Positions 7,945 through 16,282 of a stretch of 16,286 nt of DNA are shown here, one piece after another. The position numbers were made by a program, and so were the translations under genes. Numbering within the stretch: the stretch's first letter is position 1; every line of letters begins with the position of its first letter. Source of the DNA: Bacteroidales bacterium (GTDB lineage: Bacteria > Bacteroidota > Bacteroidia > Bacteroidales > Marinilabiliaceae); contig CAAFWU010000022.1 of assembly GCA_900766825.1 (NCBI GenBank), positions 1 through 16,286 of the forward strand. Direction: 5' to 3'. The notes under the pieces were generated by a model. The model was not told the origin of the DNA. It saw only the letters and a program-made list of their open reading frames with translations, and did not search any database.

Positions 7945-9528
7945 ATGCTATTCCCAATAGGAATTTCGAATTTTGAAGTACTTCGCAACGAGGGTTATGC
8001 CTATGTTGATAAGACCGAGTTGATTTATCAACTGACACACACTGGTCGGGTACATTTCTTGAGCCGTCCCCGACGGTTCGGCAAGAGTCTTTTGCTCTCT
8101 ACCATCGAGGCTTATTTTAGTGGTAGGAGGGATTTGTTTCAAGGGCTTGCTATTGAAAAACTTGAACAGAAATGGGATGAACATATTGTGTTCCGTTTCA
8201 GTTTCGTGAGCAGTGACTATGGTATTTTGGGTGAGTTAGAAACACAAATTGATAACTTTCTTAGTTCTAAAGAAAAGATATTTGGCATTACTCCAAGTAG
8301 TACAAGCAGGAGTGTTCGCTTTCAAAATCTTATAAAAGCAGCTTACGAAAAGTCGGGTCGCGGTGTGGTTGTGCTCATTGATGAATACGACAAACCCTTA
8401 CTTGACACCTTTGGTCGCAACAACATAAAAGACAATGATGGTTTTACAATTGAAGAGCATAACAGGAGAGTTCTTAGAACCTTTTACAATGTTCTGAAAG
8501 ATTATGACGAATACCTTAAGTTCGTTATGCTCACTGGTATCACTAAATTTTCGCAGGTGAGTGTGTTTAATGGTCTGAATAATCTTAAAGACATAAGTAT
8601 GCGTCCTGCATTCGATGCTCTGTGTGGCATAACACAAGAAGAGTTGACAACCGTATTTCGCGAACCTATTGCAGAATTGGCCGAGGAAAAAAGTATATCT
8701 TTCAACGATATGCTTTTCGAACTCAAGAAACGATACGATGGTTATCATTTCAGCAAAAAGATGACTGATATATACAATCCATTCAGTTTGCTTTCTGCTC
8801 TTGACGGCAAGGAGGTTGAGAACTATTGGTTTTCAACAGGAACCCCAACTTACCTCATACGGCTTTTAAACCGCAACAGTTTAAACATCCAAGAGGTAAT
8901 AAGTGAAACATACTCCATTGAAGAGTTTGCTGAATATCGTGCCGACTATGACAGACCTGTGCCCATGCTCTATCAAAGTGGCTATTTGACCATCAAGAGC
9001 TACGATCCATTGAGTGAATTATATACACTCGACATACCTAACCAAGAAGTAAGCCGAGGTTTTCTTACTCTTTTGTTGCAAGACTTTCTAAAGGTTGAAG
9101 ATGGTGCCACTAACTTGGCAAACAAATTGTCGGTTGCCCTAAGGAAAAACGATCTTGCCAAGTTCTTTGACCAAATGATCTCCTTTCTGGCTTCGGTGCC
9201 CTACACAGTGCGTCGAAAGTCGACCGACAAGGAGCGCGAGAGCTATTTCCAACTCACTTTCTACCTCATCTTGCGGATGCTTACCAATTTCTCCATCAGC
9301 GTAGAGCAAGTAACTAGTCAGGGTCGCATAGATTGTGTTGTGACCACAGAAACCGACGTCTACATCTTTGAGTTTAAGCTCGATGGCACAGTAGAGGAGG
9401 CTTTGGCTCAGATTGAGGCTAAGGGCTATGGGCAGCAGTATGCCACATCGGGGCTGACTGTTCACAAGATAGGGGTCAACTTTTCGTCAGAGAGCGGAAC
9501 GGTAGAGAGTTGGGGCGCGAGAGAATAA
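7945..9528 (+). CDS. AAA-ATPase-like / PD-(D/E)XK nuclease family protein, tandem copy 1
   Basis: A full-length 527-residue family member. The N-terminal AAA-ATPase-like domain (about residues 5-290) shows RPRRFGKS at 41-48 (P-loop-like), VVVLIDEYDKP with Asp 146 (Walker-B-like), and FVMLTGITKFSQVSVFNGLN. The C-terminal PD-(D/E)XK-like domain (about 385-520) keeps the expected catalytic set: Asp 463 in GRIDCVV, Glu 476 and Lys 478 in FEFKL, and Gln 489 in ALAQI. No signal peptide or membrane segment is seen, so it is presumably cytoplasmic. The DNA is visibly more AT-rich than the efflux and susCD genes. The presence of ATPase and nuclease residues suggests an active enzyme, but substrate and role (defence, DNA transactions or selfish spread) are unknown for the family. 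Confidence 0.92.
   Translation: MLFPIGISNFEVLRNEGYAYVDKTELIYQLTHTGRVHFLSRPRRFGKSLLLSTIEAYFSGRRDLFQGLAIEKLEQKWDEHIVFRFSFVSSDYGILGELETQIDNFLSSKEKIFGITPSSTSRSVRFQNLIKAAYEKSGRGVVVLIDEYDKPLLDTFGRNNIKDNDGFTIEEHNRRVLRTFYNVLKDYDEYLKFVMLTGITKFSQVSVFNGLNNLKDISMRPAFDALCGITQEELTTVFREPIAELAEEKSISFNDMLFELKKRYDGYHFSKKMTDIYNPFSLLSALDGKEVENYWFSTGTPTYLIRLLNRNSLNIQEVISETYSIEEFAEYRADYDRPVPMLYQSGYLTIKSYDPLSELYTLDIPNQEVSRGFLTLLLQDFLKVEDGATNLANKLSVALRKNDLAKFFDQMISFLASVPYTVRRKSTDKERESYFQLTFYLILRMLTNFSISVEQVTSQGRIDCVVTTETDVYIFEFKLDGTVEEALAQIEAKGYGQQYATSGLTVHKIGVNFSSESGTVESWGARE
9340..9452 (+). repeat. Near-identical 3' patch, copy 1 (pairs with 10960-11072)
   Basis: These 113 bases differ from 10960-11072 at only two positions (9396 and 9434, counted by eye), whereas the preceding 60-base block 9241-9300 differs at about 20 positions from its partner. 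The patch codes for the PD-(D/E)XK active site (the Glu-x-Lys and the following Gln helix). A further 32 bases (9217-9248) are identical to 10837-10868. Sharp patches of identity inside diverged genes suggest gene conversion between the neighbours. Confidence 0.75.
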
Positions 9529-9561
9529 AAGTTTTTACAACTTACTTAAAATAAAGATTAT
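9529..9561 (+). repeat. Intergenic spacer repeat before the second intact paralogue
   Basis: A 33-base spacer between the two tandem genes. It shares AACTTACTTAAAAT (9539-9552) and an ATTAT ending with the spacer at 7911-7944. It has no terminator and no TAnnTTTG promoter match, which supports co-transcription of the two genes. Confidence 0.65.
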
Positions 9562-11148
9562 ATGTTATTTCCTATAGGAACATCGAGTTTTGAGATACTA
9601 CGGAACGAAGGTTATGTCTATGTGGACAAAACAGATCTTATATATCAACTGACCCACACCGGTCGAGTGTATTTTCTGAGCCGCCCCCGTAGGTTTGGCA
9701 AGAGCCTTTTGCTGTCTACTCTCGATGCCTATTTTAATGGTCGGAAGGATTTGTTTCAAGGACTTGCTATTGAGAAACTGGAACAGAAATGGGAGGAATA
9801 CATTGTTTTGAATTTAAGTTTTGGAGGGAGCGAGTTTAGTAAGTTAGGGAGATTGGAGTCCTATTTGAATATAATGCTAAAGGGGCAAGAGAGACGATTT
9901 GGCATTACCGCCGAAAGTGACGAGGCAGGAGATAGGCTCGCCGCTATAATAAAACATACTCAAGAGAAATCGGGGCTTGGCGTGGTAGTTCTCATCGATG
10001 AATATGACAAGCCATTGCTTGATACAATTGGAAGCACAGAAAAAGACGAAAAGGGTAAATCCATAGAGGAACACAACAAGCAGATTCTAAAGTCATTCTA
10101 CATTGTCCTAAAAGATTATGACAGGTACCTTAAGTTTGTTATGCTTACTGGTATCACAAAATTTTCGCAAGTGAGTGTGTTTAGCGGCATGAACAACTTG
10201 CAGGACATCAGTTTGATGCGAGACTTTGAGGCACTATGCGGAATAACAGAAAAGGAGTTGATGTCAGAATTTCAGCAGGCGATAGAGAAAATGGCTCAAG
10301 AGAATAATATGAGCTACGATAAGATGCTCGGTGCACTAAAAAAACGATACGATGGCTATCACTTTAGTACACTAATGACAGACATCTACAACCCCTTTAG
10401 CCTACTATCTGCTCTCAAACAGAGGGAGTTAAGCGATTATTGGTTTGCAACGGGTACCCCAACTTATTTAATTAAGATTCTGCACGGTAAACATATTTCC
10501 GTCAATGAAATAGCAGGGCGCGAATACACAAAGCGTCAGTTCATGGACTATAAGACAGAAGAATATGAACAGAACATTTTGCCTTTGCTATATCAGAGTG
10601 GTTATTTGACCATTAAGAGCTTCGACCAAGAGACTGAATTATACACATTAGATTTACCAAACGACGAGGTGCGAGTTGGTTTCTTGTCGTTGGTATTGGA
10701 TGAATATCTGCAAAAAGGTAATGAGACCGACCAATTGTGTCGGGTGCTTACCACTTCTCTAAAGAGAAACGACCTTGCCAAGTTCTTTGATCAAATGACA
10801 TCATTCTTGGCTTCGGTTCCTTACACAGTACGTCGCAAGTCGACCGACAAGGAGCGCGAGAGCTATTTTCAGCTCACTTTTTATTTGATTCTTCGTTTGC
10901 TATCCAACTTCTTGGTCTCAGTGGAGCAAGTTACTAGTCAAGGTCGCATAGACTGTGTGGTGACCACAGAAACCGACGTCTACATCTTTGAGTTTAAGCT
11001 CGATGGCACAGTAGAAGAGGCTTTGGCTCAGATTGAGGCTAAGGGCTATGGGCTGCAGTATGCCACATCGGGACTAACAATTCATAAAGTAGGTGTCAAT
11101 TTCTCGTCGGAGACAGGAACTGTAGATAGTTGGGGCGAAGGAAAATAA
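9562..11148 (+). CDS. AAA-ATPase-like / PD-(D/E)XK nuclease family protein, tandem copy 2
   Basis: A full-length 528-residue paralogue of the gene just upstream, 33 bases away. It has the same ordered motifs: RPRRFGKS at 41-48, VVVLIDEYDKP with Asp 146, FVMLTGITKFSQVSVFSGMN, and the nuclease residues Asp 464 (GRIDCVV), Glu 477 and Lys 479 (FEFKL). Its N-terminus (residues 1-80) and last 140 residues are very like copy 1. The middle of the ATPase-like domain (about 83-175) and the region from about 215 to 395 have diverged well, including small length changes. In the variable region after residue 80 it resembles the left-edge copy (LSFGG, LESYLN) more than its tandem neighbour. No frameshift or lost catalytic residue is seen. 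The function is unknown. Confidence 0.92.
   Translation: MLFPIGTSSFEILRNEGYVYVDKTDLIYQLTHTGRVYFLSRPRRFGKSLLLSTLDAYFNGRKDLFQGLAIEKLEQKWEEYIVLNLSFGGSEFSKLGRLESYLNIMLKGQERRFGITAESDEAGDRLAAIIKHTQEKSGLGVVVLIDEYDKPLLDTIGSTEKDEKGKSIEEHNKQILKSFYIVLKDYDRYLKFVMLTGITKFSQVSVFSGMNNLQDISLMRDFEALCGITEKELMSEFQQAIEKMAQENNMSYDKMLGALKKRYDGYHFSTLMTDIYNPFSLLSALKQRELSDYWFATGTPTYLIKILHGKHISVNEIAGREYTKRQFMDYKTEEYEQNILPLLYQSGYLTIKSFDQETELYTLDLPNDEVRVGFLSLVLDEYLQKGNETDQLCRVLTTSLKRNDLAKFFDQMTSFLASVPYTVRRKSTDKERESYFQLTFYLILRLLSNFLVSVEQVTSQGRIDCVVTTETDVYIFEFKLDGTVEEALAQIEAKGYGLQYATSGLTIHKVGVNFSSETGTVDSWGEGK
10960..11072 (+). repeat. Near-identical 3' patch, copy 2 (pairs with 9340-9452)
   Basis: Partner of the patch in tandem copy 1, with two differences in 113 bases by eye. 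It covers the nuclease active-site region. The pair lies in direct orientation, 1620 bases apart, and could act as a site for unequal recombination that deletes or duplicates one gene unit. Confidence 0.75.
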
Positions 11149-11169
11149 TAAATACCCCCCAAAAATAAT

Positions 11170-11213
11170 CTCCCCCTCATGCGCCACAAAGTACTGTGGT
11201 TCATGAGGGGGAG
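11170..11213. terminator. Bidirectional terminator between convergent AAA/nuclease and susD genes
   Basis: The perfect 12-base stem CTCCCCCTCATG (11170-11181) / CATGAGGGGGAG (11202-11213) contains an inner stem CCACA/TGTGG (11184-11188, 11195-11199). A short T run (11216-11219) follows on the plus strand, and ATTATTTTT follows on the minus strand. It lies 21 bases after the last AAA/nuclease stop and 32 bases past the susD stop, so it can end transcripts from both sides. Confidence 0.88.
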
Positions 11214-11245
11214 TCGTTTTATGTTATGTTACTGGACCTTACGGA

Positions 11246-12874
11246 CTAAAGGTTGATGTTCTCAGTGGAGAGATCCTCTTCGCCAGACTCGGGAGCAGCC
11301 GTTGGGGTTGGCGATGTTGGGTTGTAGTCGGCCTCGGAGAGAGCAGGGTTGGCCTGAACCTCGCTCTCGGGGATTGGGTAGAGGAGCTTGGTATCGGTAC
11401 CTGCAATTACGAAGGCGTATACAGATTCGAAGCCTGCGTTGCGACGGTCGATGCCAGTGCCGAGACGCATAACGTCGAACCAGCTGATACCCTCGCCCCA
11501 GAACTCTATGCGGCGCTGACGCCAAATCTCCTGATGGAGCTCGAGGTCGCCCTCGGTAAAGGAATACTCGGGGTCGCGGTAGGTCTTCACAAAGTCGGTG
11601 AGGGTTGCCAAAGCATCGCCCTTGCCGCTCATGAGTTCAGCCTCGGCCTTAATTAAGTACATCTCCTCGATACGCATCAGGGGGATGTCGTTGGCGTTGG
11701 TGGCTGTGCCAACAACATCGTTATAGGGGCCAAACTTTACATTGGTATAGGCTCTATAACTATATTTCTTCATGTAACTTGCCTGCCTTGCGTTGAGGTT
11801 GGCAGAATAGCAAGTGTCGTTGAGCCACCAGCCTTTGCGAATGTCGCTCTCTGCAATTGAATGGTAGAGCTTGGAGCTGATGCGCATACCTTTTGAGTAG
11901 TTGGCATAGCCATAGTTGAGGGAGCCAATGTGGCTGATCCAGTTCACGATGCCAGAGCTTACAACATCATCGGTCTCGTTGATTATGATGCCCCACATCC
12001 AGTTGCTTTCGTTCACAGAACTGAAGGTTGGAGAAGAGACATCGGCGATGGAAGCAGGAGTTGCCGCAGAGTTCTCGATGGCACTCTCAGCATCGGCCAG
12101 AGCTTCCTCCCATTTTTGGCAAACCAAGTTGATGCGGGCACGAAGACCGTAGGCCACGTCGAGACCAACGTAACGCTTGTCGGCGGGCTTCACGCCACAG
12201 ATGGTCAGAAGTTCTATGGCACGATCGATGTCGGAGTAAATGAGATCGTAGACCTCTTTCACTGTTGCTCTTGGACCACCTTTGGCAAGATAGTCTTTGG
12301 CATTCTCTTCGGTAACAATGGGCACACAAGGTGAGTCCTCATGACCAACAATATTGAACTGAAAGAGCTGCGCAAGCTGAAAATAGGCAAAGGCACGAAC
12401 AGCATGACCACTGGCCAAGGAGTATTGCTCTGTGGAATTCTCAGTATCTTCACTGGTGACAGCAAAGATGTTATTTGCAGCAAAAATGTAGCTATAGAGA
12501 TCCTGCCAAGCAATTTGGGGAATATAGCTGGATACCGAGCGGTTGGTGTAACGAACGGAGTGACTTAACCAGTTATAGCCTGTTACGGAGCTCACCACAT
12601 CCTCGCCATCGCAGTCGGTGAAGAGCATGACGCTGGGGTAGCCAAAGTCGTTGTGAGCGCTGCCTATAGAAGATTCGTTGGGCATATTGGCGCTGAACGA
12701 CATAAAGACACCCGAAACAGAGGCCTCACTTTTGCTGGGGTCTTGCTCTTTTATTTCCTGTTTCTGTTGCTCGGTTACTGTAGAGCCCTCGGGCATGGTG
12801 TCCATCTCCTCGCAGGCGGCAAAGAGGACCACAGAGGCGAGGGCGGTAGTATATGTTAAATATTTGAGTCTCAT
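11246..12874 (-). CDS. SusD/RagB-family outer-membrane substrate-binding lipoprotein
   Basis: A 542-residue lipoprotein that would cap the SusC channel on the cell surface and bind the substrate. A lipobox FAAC places the lipid Cys at residue 21, followed by an acidic stretch EEMDTMPEG typical of surface-exported Bacteroidota lipoproteins. The body has TPR-like helices and the SusD C-terminal features: LIKAEAELMSG, then IWRQRRIEFWGEGISWFDVM, and LLYPIPESEVQANPAL near the end. A Pro/Thr/Ser and Glu-rich tail closes the protein. It lies 23 bases after the susC-like gene with no terminator seen, so both are probably one transcript. The substrate, a glycan or peptide, cannot be told from the sequence; no hydrolase is present in the window. 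Confidence 0.94.
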   Translation of the reverse strand: MRLKYLTYTTALASVVLFAACEEMDTMPEGSTVTEQQKQEIKEQDPSKSEASVSGVFMSFSANMPNESSIGSAHNDFGYPSVMLFTDCDGEDVVSSVTGYNWLSHSVRYTNRSVSSYIPQIAWQDLYSYIFAANNIFAVTSEDTENSTEQYSLASGHAVRAFAYFQLAQLFQFNIVGHEDSPCVPIVTEENAKDYLAKGGPRATVKEVYDLIYSDIDRAIELLTICGVKPADKRYVGLDVAYGLRARINLVCQKWEEALADAESAIENSAATPASIADVSSPTFSSVNESNWMWGIIINETDDVVSSGIVNWISHIGSLNYGYANYSKGMRISSKLYHSIAESDIRKGWWLNDTCYSANLNARQASYMKKYSYRAYTNVKFGPYNDVVGTATNANDIPLMRIEEMYLIKAEAELMSGKGDALATLTDFVKTYRDPEYSFTEGDLELHQEIWRQRRIEFWGEGISWFDVMRLGTGIDRRNAGFESVYAFVIAGTDTKLLYPIPESEVQANPALSEADYNPTSPTPTAAPESGEEDLSTENINL

Positions 12875-12897
12875 TTCAGTAAAAGATTTTTAGATCG

Positions 12898-15800
12898 TTA
12901 GAAAGTAATCTTTATGCCGCCCGAGATGGTACGTATTGGGGTGTAGCGTGCCGTGGTGGCCGATGTGAAACTCTGACGTGGATCGAGACCCTCGCGCTTT
13001 GACCACAAAGCAACATTGTCGGCTGCAAAGTAGACTCGAACGTTCTCAAGGTAGAGTTTGCGGGTCAGGTCGGCAGGCACGGTATAGCCAAAGGTTATGT
13101 TATTGAGAGCCAAATAGTCAGACTTGGTAAGGAAGCGGGTAGATGTAGCGTTTGCGTATGTGTTATCATGATTCATACGAGGCACGTCGGTCTTGGTGTT
13201 CTCGGGTGTCCAAGCCTTGCGGATGTCGGTATGGAAGTTGACACCTGCGTCATCGCCATCGCTCATGAGAGTTTCGTAGCCACTATCGTAAATATGACCA
13301 CCGAGCTGATAAGCAAATGATACCGAAGCATCGAAGCCAAAGAACTCTAAGTTGGTGCCGAAACCGCCATATACAGCAGGCAGGAGATCATCGGTTGCGA
13401 TCTTGGCTGTTTGAGCTGTCTGATAGTCAGTTGTGGCAACACGATCGCCATTCTTGTCGGTGTAGTACCACATGGGGTCGCCAGTAGCTTCGTCTACGCC
13501 AGCCCACTCAACCAAATACATACGGTACATTGACTCGCCCTCCTCGTAGATGCGAGTGCCATCGATGAGCTGACCCTGCAGGTCGGGGTGCAACTCGTTG
13601 ATTTCATTTTTCAAGAATGTGGCATTGAGGTTGATGTCCCAATTGAACTTCTCCAAACGCAGTGCGTTGATGTTCAGGTCAATCTCCACGCCGCTGTTGG
13701 TCATTGCGCCAACATTCATAGGCATAGAAGAGAAACCGTTGGAGCCAGCCACAGGCTTATTGTAGAGCATATCGCTTGTTTTGCGACCGAAGTACTCAAC
13801 AGTGCCCACCAGTTTGTTCTTGAGCAGAGCGAAGTCGAGACCTACGTTCCAGCTCTTAGAGGTCTCCCAAGTGAGGTCGGGGTTGCCTTTGTAAGTGAGT
13901 TTCACGTCGTTCCAAACACCGTTGGAGCCAGTGACGGAGTATTGATCCTGCCAAGCGTAGTCGTTGCCCACGTTGTCGTTGCCCTGCTCACCGTAGCTTG
14001 CTTTGAGTTTGAGCATATCCACCCAAGAGGCGGGGCTCATGAAGTTCTCTTTGCTGATGACCCAACCAGCACTGACGCTGAAGAAGTCGCCCCAACGGTT
14101 GTCCTCGCTAAAGCGGCTGGAGGAGTCGCGACGATAGGAACCGTTGACAATATATTTCTCATCGAAGGTGTAGTTGAGGCGAGCAAAGACACCAGCTGTG
14201 GCATAGGTGCTTTGCGAACCGCTGATAGAGAAGTCGCCCGAAGCGTTGGAGAGCATGTAGCTCTCGGGGTTGTAGATATGGGTGCCGTAGCCGCTGATGT
14301 AGTTGTACTTAGAGTGGTAGCCATCGTAGCCCACGGTGATGTCGATGGCATTGATGTCGGCAACGGTGAAGTTGTAGTTACCAATATACTGTTGGTCGAA
14401 GGCATAGTCGCGAGTGTGGGACTGCGCAGCCGAGCCACCATATTCAGATGTCTGACCTTGATAGACATTGCCCAAGTAGTTGTAGCGAGTGTTGTCGATG
14501 TACATGCTGTACTTGGCTGTGAGTGAGAGGCCCTTGATGGGGGTTATGGTAGCCTCAACGTTGCCGTTGAAGATGTCCTTGAGATACTCCTCTTTGTTGA
14601 AGGTGAGGTCGCCCAAGGGGTTGGCAATACTCATCCAGTTGCGGTTGCCGTTGGTTGAGTTGCCATCGCCGTAGTCGTACTGAATGCGACCTTGGTTGTC
14701 GCACATGATGTTGCCTTCGGTATCGCGAACGTAGAGAGGTATTACGGGCGCAATGAAGTTGGCAATGAAGAAGGCGTTGCCAGAAGAGTTGGTTGTGGTC
14801 TGCTCATCAGGATAGCGGCTCTTGCTGTGGTTGTAGGCGAGGTTGGTGCTCAACTTGAGCCAGTTCTTAGCTTGGTACTCAACTTTGGCACGAGTAGAGA
14901 AACGGCTGAAGCCAGAGCCTTCGATGATACCGCCATCGTCCAGATAGCCAAGCGAGAGGTAGTAGTTGAATTTATCGGCACCGCCCTGAACGGTTACGTC
15001 ATATTGCTGACGGAACTGGTTTTTGAAGGTCTCCTTCTGCCAATCGTCGGGGAGATAGTAGTATTCGCCATCGGAGTAGCCGAGGGTGGCATTGGGGTTA
15101 ATCTTGCCATCGGCACCAATTACGTCCTCGCCATTGGGAACGGTAAAGATGTTGTAGCCAAAGCCATAGTAGCCACCGTCATCAAACAAATCGGACAGGG
15201 CATAGCCATGTGCAGCTTCCTGAGCTGCATCTTCAGAATAGCCGTAGTCGCCCACGAGGAGGTCTACATAAGCATTCTTATAAGCAGAGTAGAGTATCTC
15301 AGTATATTCCACAGGGCTCTTGAGCACATCGTAGTTCTCTATCTGACGGCTATTGGAACCCCAGCGACCCTCGAAGGTTACTTTGGCGTCGCCGCTTTTA
15401 CCTTTCTTGGTGGTAATCATGACGATGCCGTTGGCACCACGAGCACCGTAGAGAGCGGTAGAGGATGCATCTTTGAGGACGGTCATGCTCTCGATATCGT
15501 TGGTGTTGATAGAGGAGAGGTCGCCATCGAAGGGCATGCCATCGACAACGATGAGAGGAGCTGCGGAGCCATTGATAGAACCAATACCACGGATGCGGAT
15601 GGTGGAGGATACACCAGGCTGACCGTTGTTGCTGAGGGTCTGCACACCAGGCATGGTACCAGAGAGCGCAGCGGTTGGGTTGGAGACCTGACGTTTAGCG
15701 AGGGTCTCGGAACCTATTTGTGCGGCCGAACCAGTGTAGGTGCCTTTGGTAGAGGTGCCGTAGGCCACAACAACGACCTCGTCCATCTCTTTATTGTCCT

Positions 15801-16080
15801 CGACCATGGTGGCATCGGTTTGACCAGCAGCCAAGTCGATGGCAGCTTCGCGCATGCCAATGAAGGCGGCTTTGAGGGTTGTTGCGGAGCCCTCGACCTT
15901 GAGGGTGTAGCGACCGTCGATGTCGGTGACGGTACCAATTGTTGTGCCAGGGACGGTGACGGCTACGCCAGGCATAGGGTTGCCCGCAGCGTCGCGCACT
16001 GTGCCGCTGACAGTACGTGTCTGTGCAAAGACGGATGCCGATGCCAACACGAAGATCAACGATAGCAGTAAGTGTTTCAT
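12898..16080 (-). CDS. SusC/RagA-family TonB-dependent outer-membrane transporter
   Basis: A 1060-residue outer-membrane beta-barrel importer powered by TonB. A signal peptide ends at VFA before Gln 20. A carboxypeptidase-regulatory-like (CNA-B-type) domain follows (about 24-100), then the TonB-box-like DEVVVVAYG (100-108). The plug domain carries the SusC signature around 203-218 (KDASSTALYGARGANG, then IVMITTKKG). The rest is a long barrel ending in Phe 1060, as expected for Bam-dependent insertion. The ATG at 16080 is directly followed by MKHLLLSLIFVLAS, a good signal. It is the first gene of the susCD pair. No N-terminal STN (signal-transfer) domain is seen, so a trans-envelope sigma/anti-sigma route through this protein is unlikely. 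The substrate is unknown. Confidence 0.96.
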   Translation of the reverse strand: MKHLLLSLIFVLASASVFAQTRTVSGTVRDAAGNPMPGVAVTVPGTTIGTVTDIDGRYTLKVEGSATTLKAAFIGMREAAIDLAAGQTDATMVEDNKEMDEVVVVAYGTSTKGTYTGSAAQIGSETLAKRQVSNPTAALSGTMPGVQTLSNNGQPGVSSTIRIRGIGSINGSAAPLIVVDGMPFDGDLSSINTNDIESMTVLKDASSTALYGARGANGIVMITTKKGKSGDAKVTFEGRWGSNSRQIENYDVLKSPVEYTEILYSAYKNAYVDLLVGDYGYSEDAAQEAAHGYALSDLFDDGGYYGFGYNIFTVPNGEDVIGADGKINPNATLGYSDGEYYYLPDDWQKETFKNQFRQQYDVTVQGGADKFNYYLSLGYLDDGGIIEGSGFSRFSTRAKVEYQAKNWLKLSTNLAYNHSKSRYPDEQTTTNSSGNAFFIANFIAPVIPLYVRDTEGNIMCDNQGRIQYDYGDGNSTNGNRNWMSIANPLGDLTFNKEEYLKDIFNGNVEATITPIKGLSLTAKYSMYIDNTRYNYLGNVYQGQTSEYGGSAAQSHTRDYAFDQQYIGNYNFTVADINAIDITVGYDGYHSKYNYISGYGTHIYNPESYMLSNASGDFSISGSQSTYATAGVFARLNYTFDEKYIVNGSYRRDSSSRFSEDNRWGDFFSVSAGWVISKENFMSPASWVDMLKLKASYGEQGNDNVGNDYAWQDQYSVTGSNGVWNDVKLTYKGNPDLTWETSKSWNVGLDFALLKNKLVGTVEYFGRKTSDMLYNKPVAGSNGFSSMPMNVGAMTNSGVEIDLNINALRLEKFNWDINLNATFLKNEINELHPDLQGQLIDGTRIYEEGESMYRMYLVEWAGVDEATGDPMWYYTDKNGDRVATTDYQTAQTAKIATDDLLPAVYGGFGTNLEFFGFDASVSFAYQLGGHIYDSGYETLMSDGDDAGVNFHTDIRKAWTPENTKTDVPRMNHDNTYANATSTRFLTKSDYLALNNITFGYTVPADLTRKLYLENVRVYFAADNVALWSKREGLDPRQSFTSATTARYTPIRTISGGIKITF

Positions 16081-16114
16081 CTAAGATTGATTTGATTTGT
16101 AGTTCTCTATCGTT

Positions 16115-16185
16115 GCCGATGTCTCACCTTTTTTATGTTACAAAACATTGCGCCATAAAAAGAGACCTATACCCGAGGCATCGGC
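16115..16185 (-). promoter_or_regulatory. Structured leader upstream of susC
   Basis: The 206 bases between the susC start and the right edge hold no gene. Near susC an outer inverted repeat GCCGATG/CATCGGC (16115-16121, 16179-16185) encloses an inner one, CTTTTTTATG (16128-16137) / CATAAAAAG (16154-16162). GTCTC (16121-16125) and GAGAC (16162-16166) can also pair. If transcribed, this would fold into a long hairpin about 35 bases before the start codon. A regulatory leader is plausible, but I recognise no known riboswitch. No exact TAnnTTTG promoter is seen in this gap. Confidence 0.4.
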
Positions 16186-16233
16186 TTGTCTGTCAACCTT
16201 TTTGACGTGCTGTTTCTGTGTACTTTTTTATTG

Positions 16234-16262
16234 AACGTTTTTTTGAGACAGATGAGCAAAAT
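16234..16262 (-). repeat. Dispersed 29-base repeat, copy B
   Basis: The reverse complement of these 29 bases matches 7721-7749 at 27 positions. It lies about 150 bases upstream of susC and points towards it, as copy A points towards the AAA/nuclease array. Similarity to copy A becomes weaker beyond 16262. Confidence 0.7.
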
Positions 16263-16282
16263 CAAGCTTGCTTGAATTTTGC
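16256..16282. repeat. Near-perfect palindrome next to repeat copy B
   Basis: GCAAAATCAAGC (16256-16267) and GCTTGAATTTTGC (16270-16282) are reverse complements except for one extra T. The spacing is only two bases, so a cruciform or hairpin would have an open tip. No long T run follows directly on either strand, which argues against a simple terminator. It overlaps the end of the dispersed repeat and may belong to the same element. Confidence 0.65.

Noticed and set aside
7680..11160. The AAA/nuclease array as an insertion sequence or composite transposon
   Set aside because: I find no transposase, terminal inverted repeats or target-site duplications around it; repeats match gene ends and spacers, which fits tandem duplication.
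13588..14526. Plus-strand open frame of 312 codons antisense to susC
   Set aside because: Same antisense artefact, Val/Ala/His-rich and without domain features.
14692..16065. Plus-strand open frame of 457 codons antisense to susC
   Set aside because: It is a mirror of the susC codon frame; the predicted protein is low-complexity (Val/Gly/Glu-rich) with no recognisable motif, and the opposite strand is an unmistakable TonB-dependent transporter.
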